Origin: a virus
Length of the DNA stretch: 39,238 nt
Virus record (IMG/VR): IMGVR_UViG_3300025133_000275
Coordinates: 1 to 39,238 of that record
Strand: one strand, 5' to 3'
Position numbers and translations under genes: made by a program. The notes beneath the pieces are model-generated. The model ran no database searches and was not told where the DNA came from. It saw nothing but the letters and a program-made list of their open reading frames with translations. Below are positions 31,369-38,405 of this stretch, piece after piece (position 1 is the stretch's first letter; every line of letters starts with the position of its first letter).

Positions 31369-33436
31369 TGGAACTTTGCGTCGGGTTTAAACGCGCTCGC
31401 GCCTGTTCCCGCTTGATAAATTCTTCAGTCTCTTTCTCTTCTTCGACCATATTCAGTTCAGCTTGAGCCTGCTCCTTACGGATATTATTATTATTTTCCG
31501 TCTGGAGTTCCTGCTGTCTTATCTGCGCTTCAAGTTGTATGTGCTGCTGTTCGTACTGCCATTTCTGTTGCTCGAACTGTTGCGTGAGTTGTAGCTTTTG
31601 CATTTCAAACTGCTGTTTAGCTTGTTCCGTTTGAGCCTTGATTTCAGCGTCAGACGGCTTATCGTTTTCGCCCTGTTGCCCGGCGCTCTGAAGCGTCTTG
31701 ATAGCCTGATCGAGAACTCCTTCAACCTCATTGCTGCCCTTGAACCCCGCAAGCCCCCACTTGAGCATTTCCAGAAGTACAGGCGTTGCAGTTGGTTCCA
31801 ACTCAACAAGAGGCGCAGCCGACTGTAAGAACGTAGCCAGTGCCGTGATGTAACTCGTCCTTTCCTCTTTAAGCTGTGCATAGTCCACCATCGCTACTGA
31901 TTCGGCTTTAACCTCAATGCGCCATATCAAGTCGGCGCGATTCTTCATAATGTCGATAGCAGGCTGAATTAACTCCTGCTCTGCGGTCATCGCCATTGCG
32001 TTAGACTGCTTGACGATTGACTCAGGCTGGAAGTGTTTAGACACTATCTCAGCACGCAGACGGATCAAGTCAGTCGCGTACTGGGCAAACTCGTCCTGCA
32101 TGGACTGTACGTTGATCGACGCGAACCGCGCCTCTAGCGCACGCTCTGTCGCGGACGCTGCACCACCTGCCTGCTTACCGCCACGCATGATGTCAGACAT
32201 ACCACTGATCTCGAACAGGAGCGCCTTAGCGTCGTCCCTGCGCCCGACCAATATCATCATAGTCTCAGCGACCTCTTTAATAGGCAGCCAATCAATCGCG
32301 CCCTGCAAGCCGCCCTTCTCGCCAAACATCGCCCAGTTGTCCACCGGGATCAGGTCATTCTCCACGCCCTCCAGCATGAGCGACTTAACGCCCTCGCTAG
32401 ATTGGTCATAGACTCCAACGACCTTAATCGCCTCAGTAATCTTGGCTATACGTGTCTCAAGGTTTGTTATCTCAAGGTACAAATCTTCAGACATCTTGTA
32501 GTCTGACTTGGGCATGAACGCCGTAGTGGTTACGTTAGCAACCATCGGTTGTGGTATTGGGAAGAACCCCGTCAACTGTAGTGGGTCGTTCTGCTCGTCA
32601 AGAATCTTACTATACCCTTTGCAGAACCAATAAACCTTCTTGTCTTCTTTCGCCCATATCTCCCACACCTCACCACGCATCCAAGCGTCTTGCTTTGGAT
32701 CATCAGAGTCGATGTCCTCCTCACCGTCGTCCAAGGCGGTCTTCTCTAAGGGAATATGCTTCGCTATGTCTTCGCCAAAGCGCTCGGTGAGCTGATCCTT
32801 TGTCATAAGCGTGCGGAAGGCTACCCATCGAACCTCTTGCCATGTCCTCGCTGGTGCCCATACAAAATCGCGCCAGTGGACATAATCTATTGGTGCTCTC
32901 TCGTCGGTGATCTGTTCTTCTGTACGGGCAGGCTCTAGCTCTAGGCCCGTCAACTGATCTGTTACGGATGCGATCTCGACTTCTTCTTTGTCGAACTCGT
33001 AGCGTACTCTGGAAATTCCAAGACCGGGTAAAAGGCGATCCTGTAGATTCTGTTTAAGTGCTTCTGAGTAGAGGTCATTAGGGGTGCCGATGTCGGCGTT
33101 GAGCATCCTCTCGAACAGGATTCCTGCGACTCTGGCTGGATCATCGTTAAAGTCCATGTTAGTACGGGAAAATTTTATCTCAGGCAGCTTACCGAACATC
33201 ATTGCCTGCATCGTTCTGATATTGGCGTGAAACAGGTTAAGGTTAAACGTCTCCCCCGCTTTTGAGTTCAAATACGCCTGCACCACCTCCGCGCCCTGCT
33301 TCTGGTACTGACGACACGCTGTGAACGCCGCCTTAATCTCCGCGTCCCACCGCTTGTGCTGGCCTACGGTTGGTTCGCTGTCGTTCTCAAATTCATCTAG
33401 GGAGTCTATCGCCCCCTGTACACTGCTATTAGCCAT
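31361..33436 (-). CDS. Portal protein
   Basis: This 691-aa protein lies directly after the large terminase gene (TAATG overlap) and has the size and composition of P22-type podovirus portals. These features include the N-terminal QHKRWDAEIKAAFTACRQYQKQ, a core with WAPARTWQEVRWVAFRTLM, and helical stem and crown regions. The C-terminal 120 residues form a Gln-rich barrel-like coiled coil (QQFEMQKLQLTQQFEQQKWQ), comparable to the P22 portal barrel that reaches into the head. It forms the dodecameric vertex through which DNA is packed by the terminase and ejected. Confidence 0.87.
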   Translation of the reverse strand: MANSSVQGAIDSLDEFENDSEPTVGQHKRWDAEIKAAFTACRQYQKQGAEVVQAYLNSKAGETFNLNLFHANIRTMQAMMFGKLPEIKFSRTNMDFNDDPARVAGILFERMLNADIGTPNDLYSEALKQNLQDRLLPGLGISRVRYEFDKEEVEIASVTDQLTGLELEPARTEEQITDERAPIDYVHWRDFVWAPARTWQEVRWVAFRTLMTKDQLTERFGEDIAKHIPLEKTALDDGEEDIDSDDPKQDAWMRGEVWEIWAKEDKKVYWFCKGYSKILDEQNDPLQLTGFFPIPQPMVANVTTTAFMPKSDYKMSEDLYLEITNLETRIAKITEAIKVVGVYDQSSEGVKSLMLEGVENDLIPVDNWAMFGEKGGLQGAIDWLPIKEVAETMMILVGRRDDAKALLFEISGMSDIMRGGKQAGGAASATERALEARFASINVQSMQDEFAQYATDLIRLRAEIVSKHFQPESIVKQSNAMAMTAEQELIQPAIDIMKNRADLIWRIEVKAESVAMVDYAQLKEERTSYITALATFLQSAAPLVELEPTATPVLLEMLKWGLAGFKGSNEVEGVLDQAIKTLQSAGQQGENDKPSDAEIKAQTEQAKQQFEMQKLQLTQQFEQQKWQYEQQHIQLEAQIRQQELQTENNNNIRKEQAQAELNMVEEEKETEEFIKREQARARLNPTQSSNE

Positions 33437-34767
33437 TAAATTCTACGCCTCGCAATGGATAGCTTCTGTGGTTTTTCCCTATCCTCAAACAACTCGTTCA
33501 ATGTGATTTTTGGCTTCTCAAACACTGGACGTGAGGGTTGTGACGTGATATTACCCCTTTTCTCCTGCGCGACCAAGGCTAAATATCTAAACGCATCTGC
33601 TCCGTCAGAGGCCCAATCGTGGAGGGGGGTGTCTCTAAAAGCTTTTGTAAGCTCGTTAAACTCTCGTCGATACGCTCTAAGTGCTTCAACACCTGCGTCG
33701 CCATTGGTTGTGTCAATGTGGCATGTTGGCAGTACAAGGCGAGCAGCGTCAATACCCTGTTGTACGGCCAGTTTAGGCACCACGCGGCATGGTAGACCCG
33801 CTTCGATAAGCTGTTCGACTGTTGATCGCCCCGTTTGGAGCGTCTTTGCTCGTGCGTCGTGAGGTAGCCAGAGTGTTTCAATTTCATAGGGCTTCGCCTG
33901 TAGCATGTCGATGTAATGGCTGAGAGGGACGGACTGATTCTCATAATAGTCGATTATGGCTATGCCGTCAGGTCTTGATTGCCAGAACCAGAAGGCGCAG
34001 GAGTCGCTGTACCCGATGTCGGCGGCGATCTGTACAGGTTGGGTGTGGTCAAAGAGGTTGAGCTTCCCGATTTGGCCCTCTTGCTCCATCGTTTGTATGA
34101 TAGCGGCATAGTAAGTTCCCAATACCGCTGCTGTGAAGTCACACTCAAATTCTTGATCATACTGCGCTTGCTCCATCAATCCTTGCAGTTGTTTAAGGTC
34201 ATCAGGGGCCAGTATGCCTGATTCGCTCGCCTTGAGCGTCATACTGAACCACTCCGGGTCGCTTACCGCTGTTTGGTGAATATGATAAAAATGGTTCTTA
34301 CCTTTTGGCGTACCAATGAACGCAGCCCAACCGCGCCTGTCCGCAAGCGTTGGTAAAATAACTTCGGCCCATAAAGAAGGACGACAATCACCATACTCGT
34401 CAAGAATAACGCCGTCCAGATATATCCCCCGGAGAGCATCAGGATTATCAGCGCCGTAAAGAGTAATCCAAGCACCGTTAGGAAGTACCACGCGAAGATC
34501 AGATTCTCTGACTTCAACGGCAATGCCTTCTGTAGCGTCTTTGAGGTATGTCCAAGCCACGTCTTTAGCCTGTTTATAAAATGGTGCAATATACGCATAT
34601 CTGGCGTTCTCCTTTGGTGTGTATAGGGCGCGAATGACGGCCTCGTTGACGCACGCGAAGGTCTTACCAGCGCGGCGGTGACAAACTAGGGATGACCAGC
34701 GTTTATCCCTCTGGTGTAAGGGCAGAAAGTGGTCGCGGGGGGTGTATTTGAGCTTAAATTCAGCCAC
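33436..34767 (-). CDS. terL: Terminase large subunit
   Basis: The ATPase/nuclease that packs DNA. Walker A HRRAGKT follows SSLVC; Walker B VILDEYGD, then the coupling motif GTPKGKNHFY. The RNase H-like nuclease has DIGYSD, LPHDARA and a final Asp in WASDGADAFRYL. The best start is GTG 34767 (MAEFKLKYTPRDHF ...), which overlaps the stop of the 53-aa gene; TTG 34794 is upstream but unlikely. The protein is then 443 aa. It acts with the small subunit at 34914-35420 and docks on the portal encoded next. Overlap of the stop with the portal start couples them. Confidence 0.95.
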   Translation of the reverse strand: MAEFKLKYTPRDHFLPLHQRDKRWSSLVCHRRAGKTFACVNEAVIRALYTPKENARYAYIAPFYKQAKDVAWTYLKDATEGIAVEVRESDLRVVLPNGAWITLYGADNPDALRGIYLDGVILDEYGDCRPSLWAEVILPTLADRRGWAAFIGTPKGKNHFYHIHQTAVSDPEWFSMTLKASESGILAPDDLKQLQGLMEQAQYDQEFECDFTAAVLGTYYAAIIQTMEQEGQIGKLNLFDHTQPVQIAADIGYSDSCAFWFWQSRPDGIAIIDYYENQSVPLSHYIDMLQAKPYEIETLWLPHDARAKTLQTGRSTVEQLIEAGLPCRVVPKLAVQQGIDAARLVLPTCHIDTTNGDAGVEALRAYRREFNELTKAFRDTPLHDWASDGADAFRYLALVAQEKRGNITSQPSRPVFEKPKITLNELFEDREKPQKLSIARRRI

Positions 34768-34921
34768 TGACTCTCGCAGCCTCGCGAATCTCAATCAGTC
34801 GCTCCAGTTGAGCGTCGTTTTGCTTATCAACTTCTTCCTTGGTGTAGGGAACACCGTGCAGAAAAGCGTAAGCGCGCCCATCGACACTGAAATACCCACG
34901 TAACAATTCCGCGTCAGACAT
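34760..34921 (-). CDS. 53-aa protein between terminase subunits
   Basis: ATG 34921 overlaps the small terminase stop (ATGTCTGA) and TGA at 34760-34762 lies just inside terL, so the frame is tightly tiled between its neighbours. The product begins MSDAELLRGYFSVDGRAYAF and ends in a charged helix. I do not recognise it. Its exact overlap with both neighbours and its matching codon use suggest a real cotranslated gene; it could assist terminase assembly. Confidence 0.7.
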   Translation of the reverse strand: MSDAELLRGYFSVDGRAYAFLHGVPYTKEEVDKQNDAQLERLIEIREAARVSG

Positions 34922-35420
34922 CAAGCACTCCCTTCGGTAGCTGGGTGTTATTAATTGTGATATTCACCTTGGTATCGACCTTATCCCGCCCTACACCGTC
35001 CATGCTGTTCATCTCTCTGACCGCTGCGATGGATGTTTTAGGGTCTTCGGCTTGGTTGTCGACGGCTATTTCGTTGAGCATACGCTTTCTGTGCTCGATT
35101 GAAGGGCCTTCGAGGTGCAGGTCGTAGAAGTGGAGCAGTTCGATCAGTTCTTGGATGTTTTTACGGGCGAAGATCGTGACGACGGTGTTTTGTGCGTAGC
35201 CCAACTGCTCTGCGATTTCTTTGTTTGGCATACCCCGGACGTGTAGCTTCGCCGCTTCGATGTGTTTTGGCCTGCATTTGACTGACTGCGCCACGATAGC
35301 ACGCTGGATGTGTTTTTGGTGTTGGTAGAACGGTTGATTTGCCGGGTGGTACTCGTCGAGGAGCAGCGCAGGGTCGATATATTGGTAGTCGATGATTTGC
35401 ATGGGCTGATTGTACGCCAT
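34914..35420 (-). CDS. terS: Terminase small subunit-like DNA-binding protein
   Basis: This 168-aa protein from ATG 35420 is the first gene of the late operon (TTG 35438 and ATG 35402 are other starts; none has a clear ribosome site). A helix-turn-helix (AAKLHVRGMPNKEIAEQLGYAQNTVVTIF) is followed by long helices (about 95-140). It lies one small gene before terL, so small terminase subunit is the best call. It would recognise the packaging site, perhaps within its own gene or in the repeat-rich region upstream. The family signature is generic. Confidence 0.75.
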   Translation of the reverse strand: MAYNQPMQIIDYQYIDPALLLDEYHPANQPFYQHQKHIQRAIVAQSVKCRPKHIEAAKLHVRGMPNKEIAEQLGYAQNTVVTIFARKNIQELIELLHFYDLHLEGPSIEHRKRMLNEIAVDNQAEDPKTSIAAVREMNSMDGVGRDKVDTKVNITINNTQLPKGVLDV

Positions 35421-35472
35421 AGCGTGTCTATGGAGCAAAGTTTTTATACGCTCATTTTAAAATCTCGATTTT

Positions 35473-35499
35473 TTGTCTGACAGGGGGCCTATCAGACAA
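35473..35499. repeat. 8-bp stem inverted repeat
   Basis: TTGTCTGA (35473-35480) and TCAGACAA (35492-35499) flank an 11-nt loop (CAGGGGGCCTA). T residues precede rather than follow the stem on the plus strand, so it is not a normal terminator in that direction. Confidence 0.6.
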
Positions 35500-35512
35500 C
35501 TCGGAGAAAAAA

Positions 35513-35557
35513 TAGGGGGACGCAACTAGGTTTTCTATCCCGGTTGCGTCCCCCCTA
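35513..35557. repeat. Long hairpin with 12-bp perfect stem
   Basis: GGGGGACGCAAC (35515-35526) pairs perfectly with GTTGCGTCCCCC (35543-35554), loop 16 nt, extended by TA/TA with one bulged C. There is no T-run on either side, so it is more likely a structural, protein-binding or packaging element than an intrinsic terminator. Confidence 0.75.
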
Positions 35558-35568
35558 GCTGGGAGGGT

Positions 35569-35920
35569 GTTTAAACGCTGTATGTGCGGAGGCGTGTTTA
35601 AACACACCCCGGCAAAATAAACATAAAAATTTTTATTTTGGCCGTGTACTTTTTAGCTTTGGTGTGCATAGGTACGCTCATTTTAAAAATAACAAAAATA
35701 TACGTGTACCTCCGAGCAATTGCAGCGACAGCCGGATCGAATTGACCGTGGGGGTGCCTTTCTCCTGCTGTTTAAACACTATTAGAACAATGAGAACAGG
35801 CCATACCATGCACATATGGCGCGCTGGCTAAGTTTAAACGCGGCGGCTGTACGTGTGCCAGCGCTAGACGCTGTTTTGCCATCACAGGCCATCACAGGCC
35901 GTTACAAGCCATGTTTAAAC
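35569..35920. repeat. Cluster of five GTTTAAAC palindromes
   Basis: Copies lie at 35569, 35596, 35770, 35832 and 35913, two of them as the longer GTGTTTAAACAC or TGTTTAAACAC form. This is the highest density of the motif that occurs 29 times in the window. Also here are the 14-bp palindrome ATAAAAATTTTTAT (35623-35636) and three 10-bp tandem units based on CCATCACAGG (35879-35908; two exact, one degenerate). Confidence 0.9.
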
Positions 35921-35986
35921 ACTACGCGCTACCGTGTAACCTGTGAACTATTTAAACCATGTATTTATACCGCCAAATACCGTAGA

Positions 35987-36230
35987 TTCTACCGGTGTTA
36001 CGGTATGCTGGCACGCCGCGTATTTAAAGGGATACAGCCTATTTCTACCGGTGTTACCGTGGTTTTAGTTAAACTTCATATATAAGAAAAACCATATACC
36101 CTATACCACTGTATATATATACAGTACTACTTTTAATAACCATATATAGTAAGTAGAAGGTAGAACCGGTAGAAAATAGCCACACCTCCCGCCGTTACTA
36201 CCGCTCGCAAATACCGCGCCCCCGGTAGAA
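35987..36230. repeat. TTCTACCGG repeats in both orientations
   Basis: TTCTACCGGTGTTAC occurs at 35987-36001 and again at 36043-36057. The reverse form CCGGTAGAA occurs at 36166-36174 and 36222-36230, with further GTAGAA copies at 36153 and 36160. Between the two orientations lies an AT-rich tract with the 18-bp palindrome ACTGTATATATATACAGT (36108-36125). Iterons flanking an AT-rich element are the usual look of a replication origin, though no initiator is proven. Confidence 0.7.
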
Positions 36231-36344
36231 ATACCCTAAAAAGTGTCCGTTTAGACGGTTCAAACCATGCATTTACGTGATCTATGTCAATTTCTTACAT
36301 GATTTACACTGTTTAGACACTTGACAATATGGTGAAATTCGCGG

Positions 36345-36362
36345 ACACTCGCTAGCGAGTGT
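36345..36362. promoter_or_regulatory. 18-bp operator-like palindrome upstream of the SprT gene
   Basis: ACACTCGCTAGCGAGTGT is a perfect palindrome, extendable to 26 bp (36341-36366) with one G-T mismatch. The element CGGACAC occurs at 36343 and 36374, and its reverse complement GTGTCCG at 36244. A TTGACA lies at 36321-36326 but a good -10 is not seen. A dimeric repressor or activator site controlling unit A is likely. Confidence 0.6.
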
Positions 36363-36400
36363 TCGCAATAACGACGGACACCGCCAACGGAGAGCCAAAA

Positions 36401-37027
36401 ATGAACGAACCAATTACACGCGAACAGTGGCTAAATAGCGCCGCCGCTATGATAGTAGCTGAAATACTCGAACCCGCCGTGAATACGCGCTCGCGCCTGT
36501 TCCCACTTGACGCCGCGCTGCCGGTGCCACACTACCGCATAAGTGTAGCGCCGTTAAAATCTAAAGCTCTGGCTGAATGTCACCCCCAATCACATAGCGC
36601 CGACGGTATCAATGAAATCTTCATCGACGCCGGAGAAAGTGACTCACTAAAAATGCTGGCTAGTCTGCACCATGAACTAATACACGCATTCGATAATTGT
36701 GAATCAGGGCACAGGAATTTCTTTGCCCAGATAGCGCGCGCTACCGGATTGGAAGGAAAACTTACCGCTACCGTAGCCGGGGAAACATTGACAGTTACGC
36801 TACAAGAATACGTCGATATCTTAGGCGATATCCCGCACGCCAAGTTGTCTATACCTAATAAATCAAAAGGACGGAATAACAATAAACTACTATGCGCGTG
36901 TGGATTTAAATCCAATCTATCAGCTAAACAATGTACCGCCGTAGAACAGGGCGTTATGTATCAAACACACGGTATGGTTCACTGCCCAGCGTGTGCAAAC
37001 ATCTCACTTGAAATTCACCGCGCGTAG
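36401..37027 (+). CDS. SprT-like zinc metallopeptidase
   Basis: ATG 36401 has GGAGAG at 36389-36394; GTG 36359 lies upstream but within the palindrome. The 208-aa protein has HHELIH (His91-Glu92-x-x-His95) and a third His in ESGHRNFF (His104), the SprT/SPRTN-type zinc site. The C-terminus has a zinc ribbon (CAC at 165-167, HCPAC at 194-198). SprT-family proteins cleave DNA- or chromatin-bound proteins, or act without proteolysis. It is the first gene of an operon with a CobS-type ATPase and a CobT-like protein that itself has an HExxH motif. GC-rich, CGCG-heavy base use sets this operon apart from the late genes. Confidence 0.85.
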   Translation: MNEPITREQWLNSAAAMIVAEILEPAVNTRSRLFPLDAALPVPHYRISVAPLKSKALAECHPQSHSADGINEIFIDAGESDSLKMLASLHHELIHAFDNCESGHRNFFAQIARATGLEGKLTATVAGETLTVTLQEYVDILGDIPHAKLSIPNKSKGRNNNKLLCACGFKSNLSAKQCTAVEQGVMYQTHGMVHCPACANISLEIHRA

Positions 37028-37053
37028 TAGCGCGCTAAACAGGAAACAGGAAA

Positions 37054-38403
37054 ATGACAAATCTAACCATAAATAGCCAGCGCCGCGCCTTGATACAAAA
37101 AGGCCACGCGGTAGCAGGGTTAACCGACGCCGATATTGAACAGGCATATAACGCTATGACACTTGGCGCCGCGCTAGGTAACACACCTAAGCCTATTCAG
37201 CCGCAACCTAGTGATACCAGTAGCGCGCCGCAAAATAGCACCGTTGGCGCTGATCTTGCGAATACATTTATGAACGACGGGAAAAACGCGTTTATAGCTT
37301 CCCTAGGCGTCGTACTAGGCGATTATCAAAAAGAGAATGATAACCTCACCAGTATCATAGACGGCCTACACGCGGACAACAGCGCGCTACAGGATGATGT
37401 CGACAACGCGCGCCGTATATCGACTACGCCGCCGCAAATCATAACGCGCACAGTTGACATTGACGGGAACGAAATAACGCCGGACGTGAACCCGCAAAAA
37501 GTCGATACAGTACAAGCCGCCGACATCTGGCCTGACATCGACGGCGCGTATACTTTCGACAGATACGACTTTGAAGCGCCGCGTGAACCTGCATTTTATG
37601 ACATGAATCAGATGCACAACTCCGGGTTACTGGCACAGGTAGCCAGCGCCGTTAAACGTGATAACCCATTATGGCTATACGGTGAAAAAGGCACAGGCAA
37701 AACGACTTTTGTACAATCGCTGGCCTTCTCATTAGGACGTCCGTTTTTCAGGATATCGCACACTAAATCAATGGAATCGCAGGCATTGATAGGTTGTTTC
37801 CTGCTACCTGACAGTAAAACCCAGTGGAGTGACGGCGCGTTGACTCAGGCCATTAAAACGCCGCGCGCGGTCATACTCTTAGATGAACCTACGCGTAACC
37901 CGGACGCGTGCGAAATCTACCAAACACTACTGGATGAGAAATACTATGACATAGCAGAAACCGGGGAACGCGTGTGGATAGCTGACGGCGTGTCATTTTT
38001 TGCCGCCGATAATCAAAACGGTGACGGTGACGATACAGGCCGCTACGACGGTACGTTTGCGGTTAACAGCGCCTTTGGTGACAGGTTCAAAGCGAAACTA
38101 CAATGCTTCTATATGGCACCGGCACATGAGGCCGCGTTACTTGTATCGTTGACCGGTATCAATAAAAACAGCGCGCTGGAAATAGCGGAATTTGCGAACA
38201 TCATGCGCGGCATGGCTACCGCAGGTGAGATTGAAGAACCTATTTCTTTTAGGCGTTTAAACGCGTTAGCTGAATTCATAGTCGACGGTATACCGCACGA
38301 CTTAGCGATGGAAACAGCCGTGTTTGCTTTTATAAGACACGAACAGGATAGAGAAACATACCGCACGCAAGCCGCCGTACACCTTACACAATTGAGAGCC
38401 TAA
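37054..38403 (+). CDS. cobS: CobS/MoxR-type AAA+ ATPase
   Basis: AGGAAACAGGA before ATG 37054 gives 449 aa. An N-terminal 190 residues (partly low complexity, possible coiled coil near 85-115) precede the AAA+ domain: Walker A GEKGTGKT (210-217), Walker B VILLDEPTR (Asp277-Glu278), sensor 1 FFAADNQNG and DRFKAKL with an arginine-finger candidate. It closely follows the CobS/MoxR pattern, which works with VWA partners such as CobT, encoded two bases downstream (38406). The N-terminal extension replaces the short N-terminus of bacterial CobS. A MoxR-type remodeller is more likely than a cobaltochelatase. Confidence 0.9.
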   Translation: MTNLTINSQRRALIQKGHAVAGLTDADIEQAYNAMTLGAALGNTPKPIQPQPSDTSSAPQNSTVGADLANTFMNDGKNAFIASLGVVLGDYQKENDNLTSIIDGLHADNSALQDDVDNARRISTTPPQIITRTVDIDGNEITPDVNPQKVDTVQAADIWPDIDGAYTFDRYDFEAPREPAFYDMNQMHNSGLLAQVASAVKRDNPLWLYGEKGTGKTTFVQSLAFSLGRPFFRISHTKSMESQALIGCFLLPDSKTQWSDGALTQAIKTPRAVILLDEPTRNPDACEIYQTLLDEKYYDIAETGERVWIADGVSFFAADNQNGDGDDTGRYDGTFAVNSAFGDRFKAKLQCFYMAPAHEAALLVSLTGINKNSALEIAEFANIMRGMATAGEIEEPISFRRLNALAEFIVDGIPHDLAMETAVFAFIRHEQDRETYRTQAAVHLTQLRA

Positions 38404-38405
38404 AC

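Larger units (their letters stand above)
35447..35688 (+). repeat. 16-nt direct repeat TACGCTCATTTTAAAA
   Basis: Exact copies lie at 35447-35462 and 35673-35688. Shorter relatives follow promoter-like sequences at 2943-2950 (TACGCTCA) and 9879-9886 (TACGCTCA). The first copy lies just upstream of the small terminase start. On the minus strand it contains TATAAA (35447-35442), a possible -10 for the late operon, without a good -35 element. Candidates are a late promoter or a phage regulator site. Confidence 0.6.
35421..36400. other. 1-kb non-coding control region with dense palindromes and repeats
   Basis: This stretch between the divergent late operon and the SprT/CobS/CobT operon has no convincing gene. 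It holds five GTTTAAAC palindromes, two long hairpins, a 16-nt direct repeat, tandem 10-bp repeats, a set of TTCTACCGG repeats in both orientations, an AT-rich tract with an 18-bp palindrome (36061-36140) and an 18-bp operator-like palindrome. Together these make it the best candidate for an origin, packaging region or divergent control region. The individual elements are listed separately. Confidence 0.8.

Noticed and set aside
35816-36085. 89-codon plus-strand frame in the control region
   Set aside because: No ribosome site, it runs through tandem repeats and iterons, and the protein has no coherent composition. More likely non-coding sequence with few stops.
36521-36532. CCGGTGCCACAC shared with 1142-1153 (LPVPH in both proteins)
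   Set aside because: Twelve bases with no further similarity in the flanking proteins; probably chance in similar base composition.
37054-38403. True cobaltochelatase (cobalamin biosynthesis) function for the CobS/CobT pair
   Set aside because: No CobN or other cobalamin gene is present and both proteins have extra domains; only the fold relation is supported.
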